A stretch of 64,000 nucleotides of DNA from Tolypothrix bouteillei VB521301 (GCF_000760695.4 NZ_JHEG04000001.1:368314-432313), one strand, 5' to 3'. Shown: positions 10,122 through 20,510, counted from the stretch's first letter. Notes: a model not told the origin generated them from the letters alone. A program made the numbers and translations.

Positions 10122-13100
10122 ATGAGCAAGTCGATTGTTATTAATTTAGGTCAGGGTAACTTAGATCGGGGATTTCCAAGAGTTACTGTTCAGCTATGGG
10201 GAGCCGATTATCCTCTTCCAGAGCAATTTATTGGCGGCTTACCCCCAGCACCAGATCTCGTTGAACTTTGTAGAAAGTGGCAGTCAATCTATCAGAATAT
10301 TTGCGAACGCAAACAGTGGCGTTCTTCTCCAGTTGATGATGAAGATGATGAACTAGAGATTGATGAAGGTGCTGTTACCAATGTCTCGGTTCTAGATTTT
10401 CACAGTGTCTGTAATAGATTACAGCAAACAATGAATGATTGGTTGCAATCTCAAGGAATTCTTAAGATTAGCCAACAGTTACGTTCTGCACTTAACCCAA
10501 CAGATGAAATTCGAGTCATTATTCAAACAAACGATTTACTGCTGCGAAAATTGCCCTGGCATCGCTGCGATTTCTTTCAAGATTATCCTTTAGCAGAAAT
10601 AGCGCTTTCTCGCCCGGAGTACAAACGCGCTCAAATTTCGTCGCCACCTAAAGTCAAGAGAGAAAGAGTGAGAATTTTGGCGATTCTGGGGAACAGCTTT
10701 GGACTCGATTTGGCTGTAGAGCGTCAATTTCTCAACAATTTAGCAGACGCAGAAGTTGTATTTCTTGTCAAACCATCAAGACAAGAATTAAATACGCATT
10801 TATGGGACTCAACAGGCTGGGACGTTTTATTTTTTGCGGGACACAGTCAAACTGAGAGTGACACTGGCAGACTTTATATTAATGAAAACGAAACCAATAA
10901 CAGTTTGACGGTTGAACAGTTAGAAGAAGCACTCAAAGCAGCTATTGAAAAAGGTTTAAAGCTAGCAATTTTTAATTCTTGTGATGGGTTGGGATTATCT
11001 TTAGCGTTAGAAAAATTGAATATTCCCACAGTTATCGTGATGCGGGAACCAGTTCCAAACTATGTTGCTCAAGAGTTTTTCAAACATTTTTTAGAAGCTT
11101 TTGCGGTTGAACGGCGTTCTTTATATCTCTCGGTACAACAAGCACGCAGAAAATTGCAAGGTTTGGAAGATGGTTTACCCGGTGCTTCATGGTTGCCAAT
11201 AATTTGTCAAAATCCCGCTGTCAAACCCCCGACTTGGCTCACTCTGTATGGAATACCCCCCTGTCCCTATCGCGGGTTATTTGCGTTTCGGGAAGAAGAC
11301 GCACGCTTATTTTTTGGACGGGAAAAGTTTACTCAGGATTTAGTAACAGCAGTGAAAAAAAAGCCATTTGTGGCTGTGGTCGGTTCTAGTGGAAGCGGTA
11401 AGTCCAGTGTTGTGTTTGCCGGATTGGTACCCTGCTTGCGACAAAATACAAATATTAATTGGCAAATTATCTCTTTTCGTCCTGGAAATAAACCAATAAC
11501 AGCCCTAGCAGAAGCTTTTGCACCTTTAAGCAATGCACAACCCACTGACAGTGACAGATTTCACAGTGGGGGATTGCAACTGACAGCGCAAGAGAATTAT
11601 CAATTGGTAGCGGGTGTAGATTCTCTGACTGACAATTCATCACTCACCAATGAAAACTCCCGTTCCTTAATAAATTTGGAATTGGAACTGATACTCGAAC
11701 AGGACAACACTGCTTTATACAAAATCATTGAAACCTTTGTTCAACAAAATCCTGGAACTCGCCTAGTGCTCATTGTCGATCAATTCGAGGAACTTTACAC
11801 CCTTTGCCCCGAACATGAACGCCAGCATATCTTAGATTTATTACTTAACGCCTGTACCCGCGCCCCCGGATGTACCTTAGTCACAACCTTGCGAGCGGAC
11901 TTTTACGGCTATGCTCTTTCTTATCGTCCTTTAAGCGAGGCCTTACAAGGCGCAGTGCTCAACCTTGCACCGATGTCCCGCGAAGAATTGCGCGATTGCA
12001 TTGAAAAACCTGCAGCACAAATGCAGGTGGAATTAGAAAAAGAATTGACAAATCAGCTAATTTCTGCATTAGAAGGACAGCCGGGGCGGTTACCCCTGTT
12101 GGAGTTTACCCTGACTCAACTTTGGTCAAAACAAAGGGAAGGATTGCTGACTCTTAAGGCTTACGAAGAGATTGGTGGTGTAGAAGAAGCACTCGCCAAT
12201 CATGCAGAGGGAGTATACAGCCAACTTTCCGAAACAGACAGACAGCGATCGCAACGCGTATTCATGCAGTTGGTACAGTTAGCAGAAGGTGGTGAAGCAA
12301 CCCGGAGGTTAGCCAGTCGTGCTGAAGTCAAAGAAGAAAACTGGGATTTGGTAACCCATTTGGCATCAAAGCGTTTGGTGGTGACAAATCTGAAGGGACA
12401 CACCTATTGTGAAACAGTAGAAATCGTGCATGAAGCATTAATTAAAAGCTGGGGACGCTTGGAATACTGGCTGGAAATGGATGGAGAGTTTCGTAACTGG
12501 CAAGAAAAGTTACGAGTCGCAATCCGTCAGTGGGAGAGTAGCAATTTAGATGAAGGAGCATTGTTGCGAGGAAAACCTCTTTCCGATGCAGAATATTGGC
12601 AAACAAAACGGTGGGAAGAACTGAGTGTTAGCGATCGCAATTTTATTCAGTCTTCTATAGAACTGCGGGAACGAGAGGTCAAACAGCACAAGCAACGACA
12701 GCAAATAACTATTATAAGTCTTGCCAGTGGCATGGCGATCGCATCCATACTTGCCGCTTTTGCTGGGTGGCAGTGGCAAAAAGCCCAAATTAATGAAATT
12801 CAGGCAACCGTTAAATCTTCACAAGCTCTATTTGCTTCCGACAACAGATTGGATGCTCTGGTAGAAGCACTCAGAGCCAAGAAAAAATTCCGGACAATTG
12901 GCACGAATATCCCAGAAACAAAGGCTCAAGTTGATTTGGCACTCAGGCAGGCAATATATGGAGCCAACGAGTACAACCGCCTCTTAGGACACGGTGCCAA
13001 AGTACACAATGTCACGTTCAGCCCTAACGCTGAAACCATTGCCACAACGAGCGCAGACATGACAGTCAAACTGTGGCAGAGAGACGGTCGTTTGCTCAAA

Positions 13101-14804
13101 ACGCTTACAGGGCACAGAGGAGCAGTTTATGGAGTGGCTTTCAGCCCTGATGGTTACACCATGGCTTCAACAAGTGACGATCGAACAGTCAAATTGTGGA
13201 ATCTAGACGGCACTTTACTCACAACTCTCCCTCACAAATCTGAGGTGTACTCAGTTGCATTTAGCCCAGACGGGCAAACCCTTGCCTCAGGAAGTTGGGA
13301 CGGTAGCATTCACCTATGGAAACGAGACGGAACTTTGTTGTTAACAATTCCAGGTCATCAAGAAAGTGTAGATGCTGTCGCGTTTAGCCCGGATGGTAAA
13401 ACCATTGCTTCAGGCAGTTGGGACAAAACAGTTAAACTCTGGAAGCTTGACGGCACTTTAGTCACAACTCTTCAGCATAATGACAAAGTTCTGGCGATCT
13501 CCTTTAGCCCCAACGGTCAGTTTCTTGCCACAGCAAGTAGCGACCAAACTGTGAAACTCTGGAAAAACAATGGTTTGGGAGGATTTGAAACGCATCCCCA
13601 CCAAATTTTCAAAGGTCACGACAGCCAAGTTCATGGAGTTGCCTTTAGCCCTGACAGCCAGATCGTCGCTTCTGTCGGTTGGGACAAAACCGTCAGACTT
13701 TGGCAGCTTGATGGTACTGAGATAGCCGTACTCAAAGGTCACAGTGGAATCATTTGGGGCGTTACTTTTAGCCCAGACGGTCAAACAATCGCCACCGCTT
13801 CTGATGACAAAACTGTCAGATTGTGGCGGTGGAAAAATCCTTTACTGACTGCGCTCAACGGTCATAGTGCTGCGGTTTATGCAGCCAAATTCAGTCCGGA
13901 TGGAAAGTTCATTGCGGCTGCTTCCGAGGATAATACCGTAAAATTATGGAGGTCGAATGGCAATCCCGTCACAACCTTCATCGGTCATAGGAATGCTGTT
14001 TGGGATATTGCTTTCCATCCCAGTAGTAAAACCATAGCCACAGCCAGTTGGGATAAAACAGTTAAACTCTGGAAGCTTGATGGAACTTTAATCAAATCTC
14101 TTGTCGGTCACCGCTTCTATGTTAACGCAGTCGCTTTCAGCCCAGACGGTCAGATGTTAGCGTCTGCTTCTGATGACAAAACCGTCAAACTTTGGCAACC
14201 CAACGGTATTCCAATTGCCACTCTCATCGGTCATACTGATGAGGTGTGGGCTGTTACCTTTAGCCCCGACAGTCAAACGATTGTTTCGGCTAGTCGAGAT
14301 AATACACTCAAGTTTTGGCGGCGAGATGGAACTCTTGTGAGAACTGCAAACGCGGGTTCCCCCGTGACCTCAGTTGCTTTCAGTCCCAACGGTCAGCTAA
14401 TTGCTACAGGAAGTTGGGACAAAACGGTAAAGCTGTGGAAACCTGATGGCACATTGGTGACAACCCTCAGAGGTCATAATGCTGAAGTTTTTGGGGTGGC
14501 GTTTAGCCCCGATAGTAAAATTATTGCCTCAGCAAGTGGCGATAAGACTGTGAAATTATGGAGAACAATAGATGGTAAGGAGCTAACAACTTTTAAGGGA
14601 CACAATGCAACTGTTTGGAAAGTTGCGTTTAGCCCCAATGGTGAAACAATTGTCTCTGGTGATGAAGACAAGAGAGTGCTGGTATGGAATTGGAAACGTT
14701 TTTCCCAACAGGATGAACTACAGGTTTACGGCTGTGAGTGGTTGAGAGATTATCTTCGCACGAATACCGATTTACCACCCAAAGATAACCGTCTCTGTTC
14801 TTAA
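10122..14804 (+). CDS. CHAT protease-nSTAND NTPase-TM-WD40 protein 1
   Basis: 1560 residues. Order: a family-specific N-terminal region (1-175); a caspase-like CHAT domain with the dyad His241 (LFFAGHSQTE) and Cys287 (FNSCDGLGL); an nSTAND ATPase with Walker A GSSGSGKSS (421-429) and Walker B LVLIVDQFEEL; a winged-helix-like region; one transmembrane helix (about 862-883); and 14 WD40 blades (about 955-1520), enough for two seven-bladed propellers. A short conserved tail, CEWLRDYL, ends the protein. Basic residues before the helix suggest that the CHAT/NTPase part is cytoplasmic and the WD40 sensor lies across the membrane; this is inference. By analogy with STAND/caspase proteins it would be a ligand-gated death or defence protease. 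All catalytic residues are intact. No strong ribosome site is seen. Confidence 0.9.
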   Translation: MSKSIVINLGQGNLDRGFPRVTVQLWGADYPLPEQFIGGLPPAPDLVELCRKWQSIYQNICERKQWRSSPVDDEDDELEIDEGAVTNVSVLDFHSVCNRLQQTMNDWLQSQGILKISQQLRSALNPTDEIRVIIQTNDLLLRKLPWHRCDFFQDYPLAEIALSRPEYKRAQISSPPKVKRERVRILAILGNSFGLDLAVERQFLNNLADAEVVFLVKPSRQELNTHLWDSTGWDVLFFAGHSQTESDTGRLYINENETNNSLTVEQLEEALKAAIEKGLKLAIFNSCDGLGLSLALEKLNIPTVIVMREPVPNYVAQEFFKHFLEAFAVERRSLYLSVQQARRKLQGLEDGLPGASWLPIICQNPAVKPPTWLTLYGIPPCPYRGLFAFREEDARLFFGREKFTQDLVTAVKKKPFVAVVGSSGSGKSSVVFAGLVPCLRQNTNINWQIISFRPGNKPITALAEAFAPLSNAQPTDSDRFHSGGLQLTAQENYQLVAGVDSLTDNSSLTNENSRSLINLELELILEQDNTALYKIIETFVQQNPGTRLVLIVDQFEELYTLCPEHERQHILDLLLNACTRAPGCTLVTTLRADFYGYALSYRPLSEALQGAVLNLAPMSREELRDCIEKPAAQMQVELEKELTNQLISALEGQPGRLPLLEFTLTQLWSKQREGLLTLKAYEEIGGVEEALANHAEGVYSQLSETDRQRSQRVFMQLVQLAEGGEATRRLASRAEVKEENWDLVTHLASKRLVVTNLKGHTYCETVEIVHEALIKSWGRLEYWLEMDGEFRNWQEKLRVAIRQWESSNLDEGALLRGKPLSDAEYWQTKRWEELSVSDRNFIQSSIELREREVKQHKQRQQITIISLASGMAIASILAAFAGWQWQKAQINEIQATVKSSQALFASDNRLDALVEALRAKKKFRTIGTNIPETKAQVDLALRQAIYGANEYNRLLGHGAKVHNVTFSPNAETIATTSADMTVKLWQRDGRLLKTLTGHRGAVYGVAFSPDGYTMASTSDDRTVKLWNLDGTLLTTLPHKSEVYSVAFSPDGQTLASGSWDGSIHLWKRDGTLLLTIPGHQESVDAVAFSPDGKTIASGSWDKTVKLWKLDGTLVTTLQHNDKVLAISFSPNGQFLATASSDQTVKLWKNNGLGGFETHPHQIFKGHDSQVHGVAFSPDSQIVASVGWDKTVRLWQLDGTEIAVLKGHSGIIWGVTFSPDGQTIATASDDKTVRLWRWKNPLLTALNGHSAAVYAAKFSPDGKFIAAASEDNTVKLWRSNGNPVTTFIGHRNAVWDIAFHPSSKTIATASWDKTVKLWKLDGTLIKSLVGHRFYVNAVAFSPDGQMLASASDDKTVKLWQPNGIPIATLIGHTDEVWAVTFSPDSQTIVSASRDNTLKFWRRDGTLVRTANAGSPVTSVAFSPNGQLIATGSWDKTVKLWKPDGTLVTTLRGHNAEVFGVAFSPDSKIIASASGDKTVKLWRTIDGKELTTFKGHNATVWKVAFSPNGETIVSGDEDKRVLVWNWKRFSQQDELQVYGCEWLRDYLRTNTDLPPKDNRLCS

Positions 14805-14845
14805 ATTTGAGTTGTTTTGAAGCTTGATTAATTTAGGAGGATAAC

Positions 14846-15124
14846 ATGACTATTAGGGTTGCAAATCTACCTTTAGAATTTACAGAGCAAGATTTAGAAA
14901 ATTTGTTTGCGGAATATGGAGATGTTCAAATTCAATCTTTGTCTGACGGTCAAGGAAAAGTAAACTTAGACAATCAAGAAACTGAGAATCGTGCTATTGC
15001 AAACCTGAATGGTAGAGAATTTAATGGCAATATACTTTCAGTCTCTGCTGATGAGGAAGATAGTAGAGGGTTAAAACCAGCAAGCCATGGAACTGGTAGT
15101 CCACCACCAAAACGTACTAGATAG
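14846..15124 (+). CDS. Small RRM-domain RNA-binding protein
   Basis: 92 residues, start ATG 14846 with GGAGG upstream. A single RNA-recognition motif fills residues 1-75: RNP2-like TIRVANLPL, helix 1 TEQDLENLFAEYGDV, and an RNP1 position reading GQGKVNL instead of the usual K/R-G-F-G/A-F/Y-V, so the aromatic RNA-stacking residues of RNP1 are missing. The tail (76-92) is short, basic and Gly/Pro-rich (GTGSPPPKRTR). Cyanobacterial Rbp proteins of this size are typically cold-inducible RNA binders. The degenerate RNP1 and the location between two CHAT-STAND genes, 41 bp after the first, are unusual. A Rho-independent terminator follows at 15254. Confidence 0.85.
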   Translation: MTIRVANLPLEFTEQDLENLFAEYGDVQIQSLSDGQGKVNLDNQETENRAIANLNGREFNGNILSVSADEEDSRGLKPASHGTGSPPPKRTR

Positions 15125-15253
15125 GTCGTCGCAAGCGATCGCGTTTGTAGTAGCAATACTAAATGTTTTGTGAGAAAATACGTAGGAATTGTTTCTGCTG
15201 TTGATGTCAAATTTCATTCAGCCTTAGCGAATAGAATTAACCGATATACAGAC

Positions 15254-15277
15254 AAAACCTTCCTGTGCAGGTTTTTT
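15254..15277 (+). terminator. Rho-independent terminator after the RRM gene
   Basis: AAAACCT (15254-15260) pairs with AGGTTTT (15269-15275) around the loop TCCTGTGC, followed by a T-run. It would end a transcript covering the first CHAT gene and the RRM gene. Confidence 0.75.
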
Positions 15278-15289
15278 AGTAAAGTCCAC

Positions 15290-15435
15290 GTAGGTGGTGA
15301 ATCCAGTCCTGTAGGCGGGTTTCTCGCGCCCTGGCGACTGGCGAACCCGTATAGCCCTGCGGGCATAGCTTCGCAACGCGAAGCTTGTGCCTTGCACGTA
15401 GCGTCTCCGCTCCTGAGATAGGGTGAACCCGAAGG
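15290..15435. repeat. GC-rich interspersed repeat with palindrome
   Basis: A GC-rich island between the RRM gene and the second CHAT gene. It contains the perfect hairpin AGCTTCGC-AAC-GCGAAGCT (15367-15385) and GGCGACTGGCG-like words. It holds no credible coding frame. The remaining gap to 15592 includes ATTTAGGATTGCGTATAGTAG, a short motif also found at 34203 and, in part, near 45075. Confidence 0.6.
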
Positions 15436-15592
15436 GACTTTGTTTTTATAGTTGCGAATTTTATTCGCTCTAGGAAGTGTAAGTTTCCTAGAAATGATTT
15501 AGGATTGCGTATAGTAGCGATGCATGAGAAGATAGCGCAACTACAAACCAAATATTTATTTCATCGACCGCTATTAAGTATAAAAAATATTT

Positions 15593-18500
15593 ATGCAAAT
15601 AAAAGATAAATTATCAATCTATAAATCAGTCGTTATTAAATTAGGAAGTGGGGATTTAATAAACGGATTTTCAAGAGTTACCTGCCAATTGTGGTCAGCA
15701 GGGTATTCTCTTCCACAACAATTTATTGGTAGCTTACCAGCAGCAGCACATTTAAGCGACCTCTATAGAAATTGGCAATTAATTTATCAAAATCTGTGCG
15801 GTCGTCAACATTTGCGTTCTTCAGATGATCCAGATGATGATGAACTAGAATTGGATGACGGTGGAGTTACAAATGTTTCTCAAGTCACTTTTGACGAGCT
15901 GTCTCAAAAAATGCAGCAAAGCATTGATGATTGGCTTGCATCTAAGGAGTTTCTGAACATTACCCAGCAACTGCGATCGCAACTTAATCCCAAAGAAGAA
16001 ATCAGAGTCATTATTGAAACCAACGATGAAATATTACAGCGCATACCTTGGTGTCGTTGGAATTTTTTCAACGATTATCCTAAAGCAGAAATGGCTCTTT
16101 CCAGACCAGAGTATAAACGTTCGGAAATAGGAGAGTCACAATCGCTAAGAAAGAAAGTTAGAATCTTAGCTGTCATGGGTAACAGCAAAGATATCAACTT
16201 AGAAATAGAAACCCAATCTCTTGAGAACCTAACAGATGCAGAAGTTGTTGTTCTGAATAACCCCTCTCGTTCGCAATTCAATTCCCAGCTTTGGGACTCA
16301 CAAGGTTGGGATATCTTGTTTTTTGCAGGTCACAGCCAAACGGAAGGTGAAACGGGCAGAATATACATTAATGAAAATCCAACAAACAACAGTTTAACAA
16401 TTGAACAATTAGAAGAAGCACTGAAAACAGCCATTGAAAAGGGTTTACAACTAGCGGTCTTTAACTCCTGCGATGGTTTGGGATTGGCGTTAGCACTAGA
16501 AAAACTAAACATTCCTACAGCGATCGTCATGCGGGAACCCGTTCCCAATTCTGTAGCAGCAGAATTTTTTCAAAATTTTTTATACGGTTTTGCACTACAG
16601 CGACTACCCCTGTATCTTGCTGTTCAGCAAGCACGCCGAAAATTGCAAGGATTGGAAGATGACTTTCCCGGTGCTTCATGGTTGCCAGTGATTTGTCAAA
16701 ACCCAGCCGTAGAACCACCTACGTGGTTGGAGTTGGGTGGAATATCGGTCTGTCCCTACCGAGGATTATTTGCTTTTAGCGAGGAGGATGCAGATCTATT
16801 CTTTGGAAGAGAGGAGTTTACAAAGGAATTACTAGCGTCGGTTAAAAGAAAGTCGTTAGTGGCTGTAGTTGGTTCTAGTGGAAGTGGGAAGTCGAGTACA
16901 GTTTTTGCTGGATTGGTTCCGCAGCTAAAAAAAGATACTTTGGTTGATTGGCAAGTCGTTTCCTTTCGTCCGGGAAACAATCCAATAGCAGCCTTGGCAA
17001 CATCCCTTTCCTCTTTGAAACTCACCAGTCAAACCGGGAACTACCACCGAGCTGAGGAAGGAGGATTGCAGTTCCCCAACAAAGAACAATATCAATTGAT
17101 AACAGGGATAGATATTATTCGCGATCGCCACTTACCGAGAAGCGATCGCAACACCCGTCGCTTAGTAGAACTGGAACTAGAAGTTGCACTCAGTCAGGAT
17201 GGCAACGCTTTATACAAAATCATAGAAAAGTTGGTTCAGCAAAATCCCAAAAGTCGCTTGTTACTCATAGCCGATCAGTTTGAAGAACTCTACACTCTTT
17301 GCAGTGAGAAACAGCGCCAGTACTTCTTAGACTCATTATTGACAGCCGTGAGATTAGCTCCAGCATTTACTTTAGTAATGACTTTACGAGCTGACTTTTA
17401 TGGATATGCTTTATCTTACCGCCCATTTAGCGATGCTTTACAGGGAAGAGTTTTGAACCTCGGACCCATGAGTTGTGAAGAATTGCGCGATTGTATTGAA
17501 AAACCAGCAGCCCAGATGCAAGTCAAACTGGAAAATGGCTTGACAAATAAACTCATTTCTAACGTAGAAGAACAACCAGGACGGTTACCATTGCTGGAGT
17601 TTGCCCTCACACAATTGTGGTCAAAACAAAACCAAGGATTGCTAACCCATCGAGGTTATGAAGAAATTGGCGGTGTAGAGCAAGCACTGACGAATCATGC
17701 TGAAACAGTCTATACCCAGTTAAGTGAGACAGATCGAGCCAGATCGCGGCAAGTGTTTGTGCAGTTAGTACGTTTGGGGGAAAATACAGAAGCCACTCGG
17801 AGGTTAGCCACTCGCGATGAAATCAATTCAGAGAACTGGGATTTAGTAACACATTTAGCGTCACACCGTTTAGTTGTTACAAACCGCAATGAGTTTACAG
17901 GGGAAGAAACGGTAGAAATTGTACACGAGGCGCTGATTAAGAATTGGGGACGCTTGGTAGATTGGCTGCAAAAAGACGGCGAATTTCGACACTGGCAAGA
18001 GCATCTGCGAACGATCGTCCGTCAGTGGGAAAGCAGTAGCAAAGACGAAGGCGGGCTGTTGCGAGGAAAGCCTTTAAATGATGCAGACTACTGGCACCAG
18101 CAACGTTATGAGGAACTGAGTTCTGCGGAAAAAGAATTTATTCGTCTTTCCTTAGAACAAAGGAAGCGAGAAATCAATTTGCAAAAACGCAGGCGACACA
18201 TTGCTTTTTTGAGTCTTTCGAGCGGTTTAGGAATGGCAATGTGTCTCGCTGGAATTAGTTGGTGGAACTGGCAAAATTCTATAAAAAATGAAATAGAAGC
18301 CCTGAGCAAATCATCTCAAGCACTATTTGCTGCAAACAATGGCTTGGAGTCGCTCATCCAAGCAGTCAGGGCAGGGCAAAAACTGAAAACATCAGGCGTG
18401 GCATCTCCCGAAACTCAGATGCTGGTGAAATCAGCTTTGTGGAAAGCAGTGTATACAATGCCAGAGCGCAATCGCTTTTTGGGTCACACAGCCAATGTCT

Positions 18501-20275
18501 ACGATGTCAAGTTCAGTCCCGATGGCAAAATACTTGCCTCTGGCAGTCAAGACAAAACTATTAAAATTTGGAGCCCCAATGGTGAGTTAGTCAAAACCAT
18601 CACCGGGCATCAAGACAATGTCACAAGTATAACATTTAGCCCGGATGGCAAAACCCTTGCTTCTAGCAGTGATGACAAAACTATCAAAATTTGGAGTCGC
18701 GATGGTGAGTTACTTAAAACCATCACCGGGCATGGTGGTGGCGTCACAAGAGTGACATTCAGCCCGGATGGCAAAACCCTTGCTTCTAGCAGCGATGACA
18801 AAACTATCAAAATTTGGAGTCGCGATGGTCGTTTGCTAAAAACTCTTATTGGACATAATGATACTGTTACAAGTGTCGCATTCAGCCCAGATGGCAAAAC
18901 CCTTGCTTCTAGCAGTAAGGACAAAACTATCAAAATTTGGAGCCGCGATGGTCGTTTGCTAAAAACTCTCATTGGACATAATGATGCTGTCACGTGCATT
19001 ACTTTTAGCCCAGATGGCAAAATTCTTGCCTCTGGTGGTAAAAACAGCACGATTAAAATTTGGCATCTGGAGAATGGGAAATCCGAAACTTGGAACGGAC
19101 ATAAAAGTCTTGTCGCAAGTTTGAGTTTTAGCCCAGACGGCAAAACTCTTGTTTCTGCAAGCTGGGACAATGACATTAAGATTTGGAATCTAACTGGTAA
19201 AGTAGTTACCACTTTTTCTGGCTATACCCAAAGATTCTTTAGCGCCAGTTTTAGTCCCGATGGCAAGACCATTGTTAGCGCAAGTGGGGACAATACTATC
19301 AAAGTTTGGTGTGTGGAATGCCAGCAACCGCAAATCCTGAAAAAACATACAGGTGCGATCGCCAGTATCAGTGTCAATCGCGATAGTAGGATGTTTGCAT
19401 CCGCTAGTGATGACAGCACGATCTTGCTCTGGAGTTCAAGCGGTCAGTTACTTCATACCCTTCGCGGTCATCATGATGTCGTTATAAGTGTTGTGTTTAG
19501 CCCTGACGGTCAAACTCTTGCCTCTGGAAGTAAAGACAAGACTGTCAAGCTTTGGAATCGGAACGGTCAGTTACTCCAAACTTTTGTAGGTCATAACGAT
19601 GCGATTTCAAGTGTTAGTTTCAGCCCTGACAATCAAACCATTGCCTCTGGAAGTGCTGACAAAACTATCAAATTATGGAGTAAGAACGGTCAGTTACTTC
19701 AAACCCTTAATAACAATGGTGCGATTTCAAATATTGTTTTTCATCCGGATGGTGAGAGCATCGCTTTTGTCATAGATAATGAAATTAAACTTTGGAATCT
19801 CAAAACTCAAGAAATCAAAACTGTAGGTCACCACGAGTTACCAATTAGAAGTATCAATTTTAGTCCCAATGGGAAACTTTTGGCTTCGGGAAGTGATGAC
19901 CTTACAGTCATACTTTGGAGCCTAGATGTTGAGAAACCCAAGATTTTTGGTAACCATCTCAGCCCTGTTAAAAGCCTGAGTTTCAGCGGCGATGGCAAAA
20001 TTCTTGCTGCTGCAAATGCTTATACTATAACGATTTGGAGTGTAGATCGACAGCAAGAGCTTGCACAACTTGAGGCATTTGATGGTAGCTCGATCGTCAA
20101 CAGTATTGGTTTTAGTGCTGACGGTAATATGATTATTTCTGGTGATAATAAACACCAAATCATTTTATGGAATTTAGACTTAAATAATTTATTGGAAGAT
20201 GGTTGCAATTGGTTAAAAGACTATCTCAAAAATTCCAACAACAACCAACAACATCTATGTAGTAGTGGCACGTGA
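15593..20275 (+). CDS. CHAT protease-nSTAND NTPase-TM-WD40 protein 2
   Basis: A paralogue of the protein at 10122, with exactly the same length (1560 aa) and domain order. CHAT dyad His247 (LFFAGHSQTE) and Cys293 (FNSCDGLGL); Walker A GSSGSGKSS and Walker B LLLIADQFEEL (with Ala where protein 1 has Val); one membrane helix at about 870-891; 14 WD40 blades from about residue 961; and the conserved CNWLKDYL tail. The N-terminal two-thirds are clearly similar, while the WD40 halves differ strongly. Blades 2-5 are nearly identical to one another at the DNA level (about 18640-19020), a sign of recent duplication or conversion, and one blade (about 19720-19800) is degenerate. The start MQIKDKLSIYK lacks a strong ribosome site; a slightly later start is possible. 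Confidence 0.9.
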   Translation: MQIKDKLSIYKSVVIKLGSGDLINGFSRVTCQLWSAGYSLPQQFIGSLPAAAHLSDLYRNWQLIYQNLCGRQHLRSSDDPDDDELELDDGGVTNVSQVTFDELSQKMQQSIDDWLASKEFLNITQQLRSQLNPKEEIRVIIETNDEILQRIPWCRWNFFNDYPKAEMALSRPEYKRSEIGESQSLRKKVRILAVMGNSKDINLEIETQSLENLTDAEVVVLNNPSRSQFNSQLWDSQGWDILFFAGHSQTEGETGRIYINENPTNNSLTIEQLEEALKTAIEKGLQLAVFNSCDGLGLALALEKLNIPTAIVMREPVPNSVAAEFFQNFLYGFALQRLPLYLAVQQARRKLQGLEDDFPGASWLPVICQNPAVEPPTWLELGGISVCPYRGLFAFSEEDADLFFGREEFTKELLASVKRKSLVAVVGSSGSGKSSTVFAGLVPQLKKDTLVDWQVVSFRPGNNPIAALATSLSSLKLTSQTGNYHRAEEGGLQFPNKEQYQLITGIDIIRDRHLPRSDRNTRRLVELELEVALSQDGNALYKIIEKLVQQNPKSRLLLIADQFEELYTLCSEKQRQYFLDSLLTAVRLAPAFTLVMTLRADFYGYALSYRPFSDALQGRVLNLGPMSCEELRDCIEKPAAQMQVKLENGLTNKLISNVEEQPGRLPLLEFALTQLWSKQNQGLLTHRGYEEIGGVEQALTNHAETVYTQLSETDRARSRQVFVQLVRLGENTEATRRLATRDEINSENWDLVTHLASHRLVVTNRNEFTGEETVEIVHEALIKNWGRLVDWLQKDGEFRHWQEHLRTIVRQWESSSKDEGGLLRGKPLNDADYWHQQRYEELSSAEKEFIRLSLEQRKREINLQKRRRHIAFLSLSSGLGMAMCLAGISWWNWQNSIKNEIEALSKSSQALFAANNGLESLIQAVRAGQKLKTSGVASPETQMLVKSALWKAVYTMPERNRFLGHTANVYDVKFSPDGKILASGSQDKTIKIWSPNGELVKTITGHQDNVTSITFSPDGKTLASSSDDKTIKIWSRDGELLKTITGHGGGVTRVTFSPDGKTLASSSDDKTIKIWSRDGRLLKTLIGHNDTVTSVAFSPDGKTLASSSKDKTIKIWSRDGRLLKTLIGHNDAVTCITFSPDGKILASGGKNSTIKIWHLENGKSETWNGHKSLVASLSFSPDGKTLVSASWDNDIKIWNLTGKVVTTFSGYTQRFFSASFSPDGKTIVSASGDNTIKVWCVECQQPQILKKHTGAIASISVNRDSRMFASASDDSTILLWSSSGQLLHTLRGHHDVVISVVFSPDGQTLASGSKDKTVKLWNRNGQLLQTFVGHNDAISSVSFSPDNQTIASGSADKTIKLWSKNGQLLQTLNNNGAISNIVFHPDGESIAFVIDNEIKLWNLKTQEIKTVGHHELPIRSINFSPNGKLLASGSDDLTVILWSLDVEKPKIFGNHLSPVKSLSFSGDGKILAAANAYTITIWSVDRQQELAQLEAFDGSSIVNSIGFSADGNMIISGDNKHQIILWNLDLNNLLEDGCNWLKDYLKNSNNNQQHLCSSGT

Positions 20276-20510
20276 ATCTGAAGAAGCTAGTACATGAAGG
20301 CAGAAGTCTGGAGGCAGATGGCAGAAGGCGCAAAAGTTTGAATGTAAGCTTTTTATCTGTTACTAATGGTTGCCTTATTTACGCCGAACTGTACTAGTGT
20401 AGCATCCCTCCTTACCTGAGCTATCCTATAAAATATGACCAATGGGTAGAGACTAGATTATCCAGTACAATTGTGTTCAGCAATTTTTGTGACTAGTTGA
20501 GAAAAAAGGC

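Noticed and set aside
18610..19212. 200-codon minus-strand frame with repeating LPSGLK words
   Set aside because: It is the mirror of the WD40 repeats of the second CHAT gene; its repetitiveness comes from the blades.
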